From the NCBI GenBank assembly GCA_041402125.1, contig JAWKSY010000009.1, positions 62,001-126,000 on the forward strand: a DNA stretch of 64,000 nucleotides, read 5' to 3'. Made by a program: the position numbers and the translations under genes. The notes below the pieces were generated by a model, which saw nothing but the letters and a program-made list of their open reading frames with translations, had not been told where the DNA came from and did no database searches. This document shows, one piece after another, positions 50,772 to 59,149 of the stretch. The DNA is from JAWKSY01 sp041402125 (GTDB taxonomy: Bacteria > Planctomycetota > GCA-002687715 > DRQF01). Positions within the stretch are counted from its first letter, which is position 1, and every line of letters starts with the position of its first letter.

Positions 50772-51536
50772 TCAGCTCGCGGTCATCTCGGCCAGCATCG
50801 TCTCGGTGCGATGGAAGACGAGGCCCATGGCCGGCACGACGAGGTGCAGGGTGGAGACGATCAGCAGGAGGCCGATCACGATCTTGAAGCTGAAGGCGAA
50901 CTGCATGACCTGGAGCTGAGGGGCGACGCGGGCGATGATGCCGAGCGCGATGCCGCCCACGATCATGGCGACGAGGATGGGCGCGGCGAGCTCGAAGGCC
51001 GCGCCGAAGAGGCCGCTCGTGAAGAGGACGACGGCCTGGATGAGCTCGGGCCCGAGCGCGAAGCGGCCCACCTCGTAGCGGTCGAAGGAGCTCACGAGGC
51101 CGCGGATCACGAAGAGGTGTCCGCCCACCGAGAAGAAGAGCACGATGCCGAAGCTCTCCAGGATGTGGGCGATGACCTGGACGTTGACGCCGGACACGGG
51201 GTCCTGGATCGAGGCGAGGTTGAAGCCCATCTCGGTGCTGATGAGCGTGCCGGCGACGCGGATCGTCTCGAAGGTGAGATTGACGACGAATCCCATCAGA
51301 TAGCCGAGCATGATCTCCCCGAGCATCGCGACGACGATCTGACCCGAGAAGCCGGGGTCGGCGAAGTTCTCGCGGCTGCGTCCGAGGGCGACGAGCGAGC
51401 CGATCATGACCCCGAGTCCGAGCTTGGTGAGCCGGGCGCCTCCGCCCTGGCCGAAGAGCGGCACCGGCGCCAGGAGCGCGATGCAGCGCACCCAGTGCAG
51501 GAAGAAGAACCGCAGCTCGTACTCCAGGTCGCCCAT
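50772..51536 (-). CDS. fliR: Flagellar export protein FliR
   Basis: A 254-residue membrane protein with six helices, part of the FliPQR export channel. Features include the conserved LGEIMLGYLMGFVVNLTFETIRVAGTLISTEMGFNLASIQDPVSG stretch (typical EIxxGxxxGF ... aGxxxGxqmGf ... DP). It is flanked by fliQ (5 bases) and flhB (3 bases), in the standard order. Confidence 0.93.
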   Translation of the reverse strand: MGDLEYELRFFFLHWVRCIALLAPVPLFGQGGGARLTKLGLGVMIGSLVALGRSRENFADPGFSGQIVVAMLGEIMLGYLMGFVVNLTFETIRVAGTLISTEMGFNLASIQDPVSGVNVQVIAHILESFGIVLFFSVGGHLFVIRGLVSSFDRYEVGRFALGPELIQAVVLFTSGLFGAAFELAAPILVAMIVGGIALGIIARVAPQLQVMQFAFSFKIVIGLLLIVSTLHLVVPAMGLVFHRTETMLAEMTAS

Positions 51537-51541
51537 CGCGA

Positions 51542-51811
51542 TCAGTTCGCCGCGTCGGGGAGGGCCGAGAAGACCTGGGCCGTGAACGAGACCATCGTGT
51601 CGATGATCCAGGGCAACATCACGACGAGGGTGATCCCGACCGCCATGATCTTGGGGATCATGGTCAGGGTCTGTTCCTGGACGCTCGTCACGGCCTGGAA
51701 GAGGGCCATGAGGATGCCGACCACCATGCCGACGATCATCGCGGGCGCCGCGATGATGACGGTCAGCCGGAACATCTCGCCGCCGAGGGCGATCACGTAG
51801 CTCGAGTCCAT
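51542..51811 (-). CDS. fliQ: Flagellar export protein FliQ
   Basis: An 89-residue protein with two membrane helices and the FliQ signature LMALFQAVTSVQEQTLTMIPKI (the usual ixQAxTqIqExTLsFvPK). Four copies wrap the FliP ring. It lies between fliP (10 bases) and fliR (5 bases). Confidence 0.94.
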   Translation of the reverse strand: MDSSYVIALGGEMFRLTVIIAAPAMIVGMVVGILMALFQAVTSVQEQTLTMIPKIMAVGITLVVMLPWIIDTMVSFTAQVFSALPDAAN

Positions 51812-51821
51812 GGCGCGCTCT

Positions 51822-52595
51822 CTAGACCGCGACCACCTGGAAGCTCTGCATCAGCGAACCGATGACGAGCGTCCAGCCGTCGACGAGGATGAAGAGGAGG
51901 ATCTTGAAGGGGGTCGAGATGATGACCGGCGGCAGCATGAACATGCCCATCGCGAGGAGGATGGAGCTGATCACGATGTCGAGGATCAGGAAGGGGATGT
52001 AGATCAGGAAGCCCATCTTGAACGCCGTCTTCACCTCGGAGAGGGCGAAGGCGGGGATGAGGATCTGCAGCGGGACGTCCTGCGGCGTCTCGGGATCCTC
52101 CGCCTGCGTGACGTCGAGGAAGAGGGCGATCTCCTCCTCGTGCGCGTGCGAGAGCAGGAAGGTCTTGAGCTCGGCCTTCGCGACGTCCGTCGCCTCGGCC
52201 ATCGACAGCTCCTCGTTCATGTAGGGCTGCACGGCGCCCTCCCACACCGCGTTGATCGTGGGGTTCATGGCCACGATGGTGAGGAAGATCGAGAGCCCGA
52301 TGACGACCTGGTTCGGCGGCATGTCCTGGATGGAAAGCGCCTTCCGGACGAAGGACAGGACGATGATGATCCGCGTGAAGCAGGTCACCGTCATGAGGAT
52401 CGCGGGCGCCAGGGCGAGCGCGGTGAGGATGAGGACGATCTGGACCGGCGAGGAGAGCTCGCCGCTCGCGGCGCTCGCGAGCGCGCTCTCGGCCGCCGGC
52501 TCGAGCGAGGGCAGGTCGTTCGCCTGGGCGGCGAGCTCGGGGCCGAGGGCGAGCGTCGCCCCCAGCACGAGAGCGGGGAGGAGGAAGCGCTTCAT
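51822..52595 (-). CDS. fliP: Flagellar export protein FliP
   Basis: A 257-residue FliP with a cleavable N-terminal signal sequence (MKRFLLPALVLGATLALGPELAAQ) and four further helices. Signature elements are LAPAILMTVTCFTRIIIVLSFVRKAL, PPNQVVIGLSIFLTIVAMNPTI, IPAFALSEVKTAFKMGFLIYIPFLILDIVISSILLAMGM and PPVIISTPFKILLFILVDGW, all canonical. The ATG overlaps the fliO stop (ATGA). Confidence 0.96.
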   Translation of the reverse strand: MKRFLLPALVLGATLALGPELAAQANDLPSLEPAAESALASAASGELSSPVQIVLILTALALAPAILMTVTCFTRIIIVLSFVRKALSIQDMPPNQVVIGLSIFLTIVAMNPTINAVWEGAVQPYMNEELSMAEATDVAKAELKTFLLSHAHEEEIALFLDVTQAEDPETPQDVPLQILIPAFALSEVKTAFKMGFLIYIPFLILDIVISSILLAMGMFMLPPVIISTPFKILLFILVDGWTLVIGSLMQSFQVVAV

Positions 52596-53212
52596 CGCAC
52601 GAACTCCGGGTGGACGGCCGGACCCGCGGCACTCTCGCGCAGCAGCCTCTCGGCGAAGTCGTTCTCGGTCTCGGGAGTCGACTCCTGGTCGAGGCCGAGA
52701 TCGCGATCCTCGAACTCGGAGAGGAGCGTGATCGTCTCGGGTCCGGCGCCGAGCACGAGGCGGCGTCCCTGGACCTCGACGACGTAGATCTGCTTGCGAG
52801 GTCCCAGGGGAAGGGCGTCGACGATCTTCAGCACGCGCTCGCTGCTCGGAGCGAGTCGGGTCCTCTTCAGGAAGACGCGGCCGCCGACGACGGCGACGAC
52901 GCCGAGGACGAGGACCACGAGGAGTCCCCCGAAGAGGCGGGGGAGGGAGGCGCCGCCGGCCTGCGGCACCTCGAGCGCCCGGCGCGGTCGACCCGTCGTC
53001 GGCGCGGCCGCCTCGGGGGTCTCGCCCCCCGGGACCGCCGCGTTCGCGGCCGGCGTCGCCGCGGGCTGCTTCGCGGGCGCGCGCGCGGCTCCGCCTTCGG
53101 AGGGGCCGAGCATGGAGGCCCCGGCCAGCGCGAAGACGAGGAGGAGACCCCCGCCGACGAGCGTGGCCTTCATCGCGGGCCGATCGCCCTGACCCTTCAG
53201 CATTCCCAGCAC
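52592..53212 (-). CDS. fliO: Flagellar export assembly protein FliO
   Basis: A 206-residue FliO-like protein. An N-terminal hydrophobic stretch, an Ala/Pro/Thr-rich periplasmic linker, one membrane helix (LFGGLLVVLVLGVVAVVGGRVFL) and a cytoplasmic domain with ERVLKIVDALPLGPRKQIYVVEVQGRRLVLGAGPETITLLSEF, the usual FliO motif. GTG 53212 is preferred because GAGGGG lies six bases upstream; ATG codons at 53203 and 53173 are possible. It is the first gene of fliO-P-Q-R-flhB-flhA. Confidence 0.85.
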   Translation of the reverse strand: MLGMLKGQGDRPAMKATLVGGGLLLVFALAGASMLGPSEGGAARAPAKQPAATPAANAAVPGGETPEAAAPTTGRPRRALEVPQAGGASLPRLFGGLLVVLVLGVVAVVGGRVFLKRTRLAPSSERVLKIVDALPLGPRKQIYVVEVQGRRLVLGAGPETITLLSEFEDRDLGLDQESTPETENDFAERLLRESAAGPAVHPEFVR

Positions 53213-53541
53213 GTGCGTCCCCTCGATTCTCGGGGAGGCGGAGGGCCGCCCCGACTCCCCCGCATCATCAAGGGGCGTGCCGAGTGGGGCCGGGAGGGCA
53301 GAGAGGGTCACAAGTGGTTACATGGTAATATCTTGAGGCGCGTGATCCGTCGATCGGCCTCTCGAGAGCGTCGCCGGGCCGTCGCAAAAGCCGACGATCC
53401 GTCGGATCCCGCGACGACGGTTTCGACGGCGCGGCGCCGAGACGAGCCGAGAAATCGGCGCCGTCAGCACTGGACAGTGCGAGGCGTCGAGGCTCGAAAC
53501 TCGAGACCCGGCGGCCGCGGCGGCGGGACGGGAGGAGCGGG
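53213..53541. other. Intergenic region upstream of the fliO operon
   Basis: No gene seen. A short AT-rich block near 53308-53336 (around TGGTTACATGGTAATATC) stands out from the GC-rich background and probably carries the fliO promoter, but no clear -35/-10 pair, FliA-type or sigma-54-type site with correct spacing can be assigned. Confidence 0.35.
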
Positions 53542-53745
53542 TCAGCGGGCGGTGAAGATGCGACGGGAGGTGCCGCCCTCACCGATCCGGACGCGGATCG
53601 AGGCGAGACAGCGGGGGCAGTGCCCGGCGTAGTGGGTCCCGGCGTGGTTGGGGTAGATGCGGCCGTAGACGTGGCAGCATTCGAAGAAGATGCCGAGGAA
53701 GGGGCGCGATTCGCGGGGACCGTTCTCGGTGCGCTCGGTGGTCAT
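53542..53745 (-). CDS. Small Cys/His-rich protein
   Basis: A 67-residue protein with FFECCHVYGRIYPNHAGTHYAGHCPRCLASIRVRIGEGG. The CC...C-P-x-C pattern with several His residues suggests a small metal-binding knuckle. No family is recognised. It stands alone upstream of the fliO operon and divergent from the HAD gene. Confidence 0.6.
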   Translation of the reverse strand: MTTERTENGPRESRPFLGIFFECCHVYGRIYPNHAGTHYAGHCPRCLASIRVRIGEGGTSRRIFTAR

Positions 53746-53936
53746 GGGACTCCGCCTCTCTTCCCGAGTGTTCGACCGACGCCCCCCGTCGGCTTGAGTC
53801 CGAGGGAATCCGGTCCACGACGGACCGCGAGCCCGGCCGAGCGGGAAACCGCGGCCCCCCCAGGGGGGAGCGGACGACGGCGATTCCGCGGGGTGATTCC
53901 CTTTCCCCGGGCCGGGGCAGATTGCATCCTGCGGCC

Positions 53937-54569
53937 ATGAGCCAGCGACATCTCGAGGACGAGCTCGACACCCAGGACGGTCCGGAGGGCCGCGTGGTCC
54001 TGTTCGACGTCATGGGGACGCTCGTCCATGACCCTTTCCACGAGACCATGCCCTCCTTCTTCGGGATGAGCTTCGAGGAGCTCCTCGCCGTCAAGCATCC
54101 GACGTCCTGGCTCGAGTACGAGCGGGGCGATCGCGACGAGGCCTCCTTCCTCGCCGATTTCTTCGCGGACAGCCGCGACTTCGATCACGCGGGGCTGCTG
54201 AAGGCCGTGAAGGGGGCCTATCGCCTCCTTCCCGGGATGCGACGCCTCCTCGAGGACCTCGACGAGGCGGGTCTCCGCGTGCACCTCTTCTCGAACTACA
54301 GCGACTGGTACCGCTACGTGGAGGAGGAGACGGGGCTCTCCGACTTCGCGCGGTGGACCTACGTCTCCTGCGACCACGGGCCGCGAAAGCCCGAGGCCGA
54401 GGCCTTCCGCCTCGCCTGCGGTTTCGCCGGCGTTCCGCTGGAGGGCACCGTCTTCATCGACGACCAGCCGCGGAACGTCGAGGCGGCGGCGGAACTCGGC
54501 CTGGACGCCATCCTCTTCCGCAACGCCGCCGACCTGCGGCGCGAGCTGGTCGACCGCGAGATCCTGTGA
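53937..54569 (+). CDS. HAD-superfamily hydrolase
   Basis: A 210-residue HAD protein. Motif I is VVLFDVMGTLVHDP, motif II LFSNYSDWYR, motif III the Lys in HGPRKPEAEAF, and motif IV VFIDDQPRNVEAA. The nucleophile Asp is kept, but the second Asp of DxD, the general acid/base, is Met. Plant and cyanobacterial HADs with DxM exist, so activity is possible but altered. Short-chain phosphatase or dehalogenase-like plan with a small helical cap. ATG 53937 is chosen; an in-frame TTG lies 15 bases upstream. Confidence 0.82.
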   Translation: MSQRHLEDELDTQDGPEGRVVLFDVMGTLVHDPFHETMPSFFGMSFEELLAVKHPTSWLEYERGDRDEASFLADFFADSRDFDHAGLLKAVKGAYRLLPGMRRLLEDLDEAGLRVHLFSNYSDWYRYVEEETGLSDFARWTYVSCDHGPRKPEAEAFRLACGFAGVPLEGTVFIDDQPRNVEAAAELGLDAILFRNAADLRRELVDREIL

Positions 54570-54648
54570 TCGACCCCGACGGCCGTCCCCGCGGTCCGGT
54601 CGGTGATCCCGGCTGTCGCTGCGCGACCCGAGCGGCTAGGATGGACCC

Positions 54649-55437
54649 ATGAGCGGAAACGACACCAACGAACCCCGCGTGGCCGTCGTCACCGGCGCCG
54701 GCCGGGGCATCGGGCGCGCGATCGCCGAGCGACTCTCGCTCGAGGGCTTTGCCCTGGAACTGACCGGTCTCGACGGCGCCGAGCTCGCGGAGACCGCGCA
54801 CGCGCTCTCCCATCACGGTCCCGTCTACGCGGCCTCCTGCGATTTTCGGCGCCGCGACGAGCTCGATCGCTGGTTGGCGGAGCTCGCCGCGCGTCGTCCC
54901 CGCATCGACGTCCTCGTCCACAACGCGGGGGTCGGCGGCCCCGATCCCGAGGACGATCGCGCGCTCCTGACCCATCTGGATCATCTGCTCGAGGTCAACG
55001 CCTCTGCCGTCCACCGCATCACCCGCGAGCTCGCGCCCTGCCTCGCCGAGGACGGACGCGGGCGCGTCGTCATCGTCGCGAGCGTTCTCGGCAAGATGGG
55101 AGTCCCCGGGTTCTCGGCCTACTGCGCCAGCAAGGCCGCGGCGATCGGCCTCGCCCGGGCGATGGCCCTCGATCTCGCGAAGCGGTCGATCACCGTCAAC
55201 GCCGTCTGCCCCGGCTGGACGGACACCGCGATGGCCCTCCAGGGCTTCGAGGCCATCGCGGCCGCCGGAGACGGCGACGCCGCCCGGGCCCGCGCGGAGG
55301 TCGAGCGCGGCCTGCCCCTGGGCCGGATCGTCCGCCCCGACGAGGTGGCCGGCCTCGTGGCCTTCCTGGCGGGGCCCGACGCCGGCGCGATGACCGGTCA
55401 GGCCCTGACGATGAGCGCCGGCGACCTCCAGAAGTAG
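54649..55437 (+). CDS. Short-chain dehydrogenase/reductase
   Basis: A 262-residue classical SDR with an NAD(P)-binding loop VVTGAGRGIGRAIAER (residues 14-29), NAG motif LVHNAGVGG, catalytic Ser in VASVLGKMG, YCASK for Tyr and Lys, and the C-terminal MTGQALTMSAGD typical of FabG-like reductases. Substrate cannot be inferred. Poly-hydroxybutyrate, fatty-acid or sugar reductases share this plan. No neighbours point to a pathway. Confidence 0.88.
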   Translation: MSGNDTNEPRVAVVTGAGRGIGRAIAERLSLEGFALELTGLDGAELAETAHALSHHGPVYAASCDFRRRDELDRWLAELAARRPRIDVLVHNAGVGGPDPEDDRALLTHLDHLLEVNASAVHRITRELAPCLAEDGRGRVVIVASVLGKMGVPGFSAYCASKAAAIGLARAMALDLAKRSITVNAVCPGWTDTAMALQGFEAIAAAGDGDAARARAEVERGLPLGRIVRPDEVAGLVAFLAGPDAGAMTGQALTMSAGDLQK

Positions 55438-55549
55438 CCGCCGCCCGGTCGCTTTCGCCTCGAAGGACATGATTCCGTCTCCCTCGGCCCGAGACCGCCG
55501 TCGGGCGGCCGGCTCGATGACGGCCGGGACGCCTTCGAACTCTCCCGGC

Positions 55550-55578
55550 CTCAGGTTTCTCCCTCCGGCATCCGATAA
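55550..55578 (+). promoter_or_regulatory. Candidate FliA (sigma-28) promoter of fliM-fliN
   Basis: CTCAGGT (55550-55556), 15 bases, CCGATAA (55572-55578), the last word matching the FliA -10 core exactly. It lies 30 bases before the fliM ATG and resembles the two sites ahead of the flgM-like gene. Confidence 0.5.
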
Positions 55579-55608
55579 AGATGCAGTTCCGAGAAGGGAG
55601 GACGTCCA

Positions 55609-56604
55609 ATGGGGGCGGCCGAGGACATCCTGGACATCGGCGGCATCGACGCGCTCCTCGAGCGCTTCCGGAGCCGTCGCGTCGCGCAGCGCCATCTCGC
55701 CGAGGCCAGCCAGAGCTTCGCCGTGGAGACGCCGACGACCCTGCGTCCGGAGGTGCTCCGCGCCACGCGGCTCCGCTACGACAAGATCGAGGACCGCCTC
55801 GCTCACGAGCTGAGCGGCGTCCTGCGCACCCGGGCGGAGATCGAGATCACGCTGCATCAGCAGGAGCGCCTCGGCGCCATCCTCATGCGGCTCCCCCGAC
55901 CGGGCGTCACCTTCCGCGTGGACGTCCAGGAGCTCGGTCAGCCCGCGCTCTTCTGGATGCCGGCCGGAACCGTGAGCTCGATGGTCGATCTCCTCGTCGG
56001 CGGCGTCGGCGTCGACTCGACCTTCGACCGACCCCTCACGCTCATCGAGCGTCGCATCCTCGACGACCTCCTGCAGCCGATCCAGCAGTCGCACGCGCGG
56101 ATCCTGTCCGCGATCGCACCGCTCTCGTTCGACGTGGCCGCGTCCTACCATCGCCCCGAGGAGCTCGCGCCGGTCGCCCACGCGGAGACCTACCTCGTCA
56201 CGGAGTACGTGATCCGCGTCGGCAAGGAGCTCTCCTGGAGCCTGTCCTTCGGGCTGCCCGTCGGCGAGCTCGTCGACGCGCTGGAATCCTGCGCGACCCT
56301 GCCGATCCAGTCCGAGGAGTCGAGCGGAGATCGCCGACGCGCCCTCGAGCTCTCCCTCTCGGGGGTCCAGGTCCAGACCAGCGTCGAGATCGGTTCGACG
56401 CAGCTCAGTCTTTCCGACGTCACCGCGCTCGAACCCGGTGACGTCGTCGTGCTCGATCGGAAGCGGGGCGAGAGCTTCGACTTCCGGGTCGAGGGAGTCG
56501 GCAAGTACCGCGGGCGTCTCGGACGGGCGGGCAAGATGCTCGCCTTCTCCGTGGACCGCGCGATCGAGGCGGTGAATTCACAGGACGAGGTCGCCAGGCG
56601 ATGA
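55609..56604 (+). CDS. fliM: Flagellar motor switch protein FliM
   Basis: A 331-residue FliM, part of the C-ring that sets rotation direction. The N-terminal peptide EDILDIGGIDALLERF follows the plan of the CheY-binding motif (LSQxEIDALL). The middle CheC-like domain includes VDLLVGGVGVDSTFDRPLTLIERRIL (usually GG.G......R..T.IE...), and the C-terminal SpoA domain runs from about residue 245 with DVTALEPGDVVVLDR. GGGAGG precedes the ATG. It overlaps fliN by 4 bases. Confidence 0.92.
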   Translation: MGAAEDILDIGGIDALLERFRSRRVAQRHLAEASQSFAVETPTTLRPEVLRATRLRYDKIEDRLAHELSGVLRTRAEIEITLHQQERLGAILMRLPRPGVTFRVDVQELGQPALFWMPAGTVSSMVDLLVGGVGVDSTFDRPLTLIERRILDDLLQPIQQSHARILSAIAPLSFDVAASYHRPEELAPVAHAETYLVTEYVIRVGKELSWSLSFGLPVGELVDALESCATLPIQSEESSGDRRRALELSLSGVQVQTSVEIGSTQLSLSDVTALEPGDVVVLDRKRGESFDFRVEGVGKYRGRLGRAGKMLAFSVDRAIEAVNSQDEVARR

Positions 56605-56969
56605 GCGAGATCAGCGATCAGGAGATCGAGGGAACGGGTCCCGCCGAGGATCCGGGTGATGCCGGCGTGGCGCCGATCGCTCTCGAGGAGTTCGCTCCGC
56701 CCGGGCCCAGCTCGTCGGCGGCCGGCGCGCCGAGGAACCTCGGCCGCGTGATGGACGTGAGCGTCAACGTCAGCGCCCGCATCGGCATGGTGCGGAAGAC
56801 GATCTCGGACGTCCTCGACCTGCTTCCCGGATCGGTCGTCGATCTCGGACGCGGCGCCGGCGAACCGGTCGATCTCGTGATCGGAGACAAGCTGGTCGCG
56901 CGCGGCGAGATCGTCGTCGTCGACGATCACTACGGCATCCGCGTCACGGAGGTCGTCCAGGATTCCTGA
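56601..56969 (+). CDS. fliN: Flagellar motor switch protein FliN
   Basis: A 122-residue FliN. The first 45 residues are an acidic linker; the SpoA domain follows with VMDVSVNVSARIGMVRKTISDVLDLLPGSVVDLGRGAGEPVDLVIGDKLVARGEIVVVDDHYGIRVTEV, a close match to the FliN consensus (GSVIELDxxAGEPVDLxVNGxLIARGEVVVVdexFGVRIT). The ATG overlaps the fliM TGA. Confidence 0.96.
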   Translation: MSEISDQEIEGTGPAEDPGDAGVAPIALEEFAPPGPSSSAAGAPRNLGRVMDVSVNVSARIGMVRKTISDVLDLLPGSVVDLGRGAGEPVDLVIGDKLVARGEIVVVDDHYGIRVTEVVQDS

Positions 56970-56982
56970 CCCGGGGGCCCCG

Positions 56983-57897
56983 TCAGACGAGGTTGAGCGT
57001 CCGCTCCTCGCGCAGGCGTCGCGCGAGATCCCCTTCGGCGAAGTCGTGGTCCAGGACCCCGTAGAGCCCGAGCCGTCCGCAGTTCACGACGCGAGCCGTC
57101 GTCGCCTCGTCGAGGACGACGACGAGCGCCTTCGCGCCGCACCCCGGAAAGTCCTTGAGGCTCCGCAGCATCGGCAGCAGGTAGTCCCGGCCCCCGCGGA
57201 TCTCGACGACGGCGCCCGTCACCTCCGAATCGGAGAAGGCCGCGACCAGCTCTCCGAGGCTGGTCACGCGCCGGCAGCTTCCGCCCGCCGGGGCGAGGAG
57301 ATCGGCGATCCGCGCCTCGAGCGCCGGATCCTCCCGGAGGACCAGCAGGCTCTCGTGCTCGGGCATCTCGACCGCGGCCGGAGCCCCCGGATCGATCAGG
57401 AGACCGGACAGCGCCCCCTCGAGCGCACTCTCGGCGACGAGGATCTCGAGTCGTTCCTTCTCGTCACCGTCCTTCGCCGCGAGGGAGATCACGGTGAAGG
57501 CACCCGCGGGGACCGGATCCGCGCCGCCCTCCCAGCTCGCCCCGGCGAGGAGCACCGTCGTGACCGAGCGGTCGGCGAGGGCGGGCACCCGGGCCGCGCT
57601 CTCGGCCGCGAACGCGTCTCCGAGGCTCGCGGCGGCGGCGTCGCGCGCGGCGCCGTCCTCGTCGCCGGCGATCCGGACGAGGGCGGGCAGATCGACGAGG
57701 ACGGAGAGGCCCGTGCCGTCCTCGAGCGTCAGGGCGAGCCCGAGGCCGGAATCCGGCAGCGCGCCGCGGTAGTCGATGCCGTCCGCCCCGGACACGGAGC
57801 GGACCGCGAACGGCGCGCCGGCCGGAAGGGCGGCGTCGAGTCGGCGGACCAGGGATTCGGCGAATCCCCGCAGGGCGTTCGACCAGCTCTCGTTCAC
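56983..57897 (-). CDS. FliM/CheC-like protein with a C-terminal pseudo-receiver domain
   Basis: A 304-residue protein convergent with fliN. Residues 1-190 have the rhythm of the FliM-middle/CheC/FliY fold (LSVLVDLPALVRIAGDE, LGDAFAAESAARVPALADRSV, VPAGAFTVISLAAKDGDEKERLEILVAESALEGALSGLL). Residues 200-304 look like a response-regulator receiver (SLLVLREDPALEARIADLLAPAGG ... VTGAVVEIRGGRDYLLPMLRSLKD ... ALVVVLDEAT), but the phosphorylatable Asp is Glu and the first acidic pair is missing. It could tune the motor switch independently of phosphorylation. GTG 57897 is the start, with GGGAACGGGA upstream. Confidence 0.6.
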   Translation of the reverse strand: MNESWSNALRGFAESLVRRLDAALPAGAPFAVRSVSGADGIDYRGALPDSGLGLALTLEDGTGLSVLVDLPALVRIAGDEDGAARDAAAASLGDAFAAESAARVPALADRSVTTVLLAGASWEGGADPVPAGAFTVISLAAKDGDEKERLEILVAESALEGALSGLLIDPGAPAAVEMPEHESLLVLREDPALEARIADLLAPAGGSCRRVTSLGELVAAFSDSEVTGAVVEIRGGRDYLLPMLRSLKDFPGCGAKALVVVLDEATTARVVNCGRLGLYGVLDHDFAEGDLARRLREERTLNLV

Positions 57898-57991
57898 GTT
57901 CCCGTTCCCGCGACGCCGCCCGACTGGACCGCGTCGCTCGGAGACAACATCATCTCGTGGTATCGACCGCGCGACCGGAGCGAGGCGTCGG

Positions 57992-58792
57992 ATGAATAAG
58001 AATCCCCCGGGCAGCTTCGAGGCCGAGTGGCGGGCCCGCTTCGACCGCTTCGCGGAACGCGGCGGCACCTCCGCCAAGATCTCCGGCTGGTCGGAGCACG
58101 GGCTCGAGCGGCGCATCGAGGAGGTGATGGCGGCGATCGACCGCGATCCCCCGGCGCCGGGCGCGCGCTTCCTCGATCTCGGCTGCGGCAGCGGCATCTA
58201 CTGCCTGCACCTCCGCGAGCGCGGCTTCGTCCCCCTCGGCGCCGACTTCTCGCCCGGGATGCTGGGCCGGGCGCGCGCCGCGCTGGATGCGGTCGAGGGG
58301 CCGGGGGCGGTGCCGCTCGTCTGCGCGGACGTCCTCCGCCTCCCCTTCGCCGACGGCGTCTTCGACGGCGTCGTCAACGTGGGCGTGCTGCAGCACATCG
58401 AGGACGGCGCGACCGCCCTGCGCGAGATGGTCCGCGTGCTCCGACCCGGCGGCCGCCTCTACGTCGTCACGCTCAACAAGATCTCGCTCCACGGCATCGC
58501 GTCGCATCTCGTCGCGCGACTCCGCGCCTGGTCGCGGGGCCGCTGGCGGATCCGCCAGCACGCCATCCGCCGCCGGCCGGCGACCTTCGCCCGGATCGCC
58601 GAGGGCGCCGGCGCGCGCGTCGTCGACCTCCGCGGCGTCTATCTCTTCCCGGGCCCCGTCCGCGGTCTCGAGCGCGTGCTCCGCCGCCTGGACGCCTGGC
58701 GCTGGCCCTTCAGCCGGCGGCCGGTGCCGCTCTTCCTCGCCAACGCCTTCCTGACCGTCGTCGAGGTCCCCGCGGAAGCGCGGTCGCGATGA
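57992..58792 (+). CDS. SAM-dependent methyltransferase (UbiE/type 11-like)
   Basis: A 266-residue class I methyltransferase. Motif I FLDLGCGSGIYCLHL, then PLGADFSPGMLGRARAA, VCADVLRLPFADGVFDGVVNVGVLQHI and VRVLRPGGRLYVVTLNK are the type 11 pattern. A C-terminal basic segment (RRLDAWRWPFSRRPVPLFLANAF) may be amphipathic and touch the membrane, which would fit a lipid or polyprenyl substrate. The ATG has GAGG six bases upstream. Overlaps the next gene by 4 bases. Confidence 0.85.
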   Translation: MNKNPPGSFEAEWRARFDRFAERGGTSAKISGWSEHGLERRIEEVMAAIDRDPPAPGARFLDLGCGSGIYCLHLRERGFVPLGADFSPGMLGRARAALDAVEGPGAVPLVCADVLRLPFADGVFDGVVNVGVLQHIEDGATALREMVRVLRPGGRLYVVTLNKISLHGIASHLVARLRAWSRGRWRIRQHAIRRRPATFARIAEGAGARVVDLRGVYLFPGPVRGLERVLRRLDAWRWPFSRRPVPLFLANAFLTVVEVPAEARSR

Positions 58793-59148
58793 GCGCGGCG
58801 CCGACGACGCCCGAGGCCTATCTCGCCGGCCTGGCCGCGGATCGCCGGTCCGTCGTCGAGGAGGTGCTGGCGATCGCGCGCGCGGTCGCGCCCGACGCGC
58901 GGCTCACCATGAAGTTCAGGATGCCCACTCTCGAACTCGAGCGGCCCCTCTGCGCGGTCGCGGCGCAGAAGCACCACTTCGCGCTCTACGTCTGCGAGGC
59001 GGGCGTGCTCGACGAGCGTCGCGACGACTTCAGCGCGCTCGACCTCGGCCGGGGCTGCCTCCGGTTCCGCCGCCTCGAGCAACTTCCGCGCGCGGCGACG
59101 GAGTCGCTACTCGCCGAGGCGGCGCGGCGCGTCCGGACCGGGCACTGA
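58789..59148 (+). CDS. DUF1801 / YdhG-like small protein
   Basis: A 119-residue protein of the DUF1801 type: PEAYLAGLAADRRSVVEEVLAIARAVAPDARLTMKFRMPTLELERPLCAVAAQKHHFALYVC matches the fold's core (helix, then an xWxMPxYxxxGxxxxxxAxxKxHvsLh pattern). Members are small soluble proteins of unclear function. It overlaps the methyltransferase gene before it and is one base from the exonuclease gene after it. Confidence 0.75.
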   Translation: MSAAPTTPEAYLAGLAADRRSVVEEVLAIARAVAPDARLTMKFRMPTLELERPLCAVAAQKHHFALYVCEAGVLDERRDDFSALDLGRGCLRFRRLEQLPRAATESLLAEAARRVRTGH

Positions 59149-59149
59149 G

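Noticed and set aside
53263..53285. Sigma-54-like promoter before fliO
   Set aside because: GGCACG-N4-TTGA on the minus strand lacks the essential GC dinucleotide (it is GA) and the leading T.
53746..53830. FliA-type promoter before the small Cys/His protein
   Set aside because: CTCAAG is present but no CCGATNA at the right distance.
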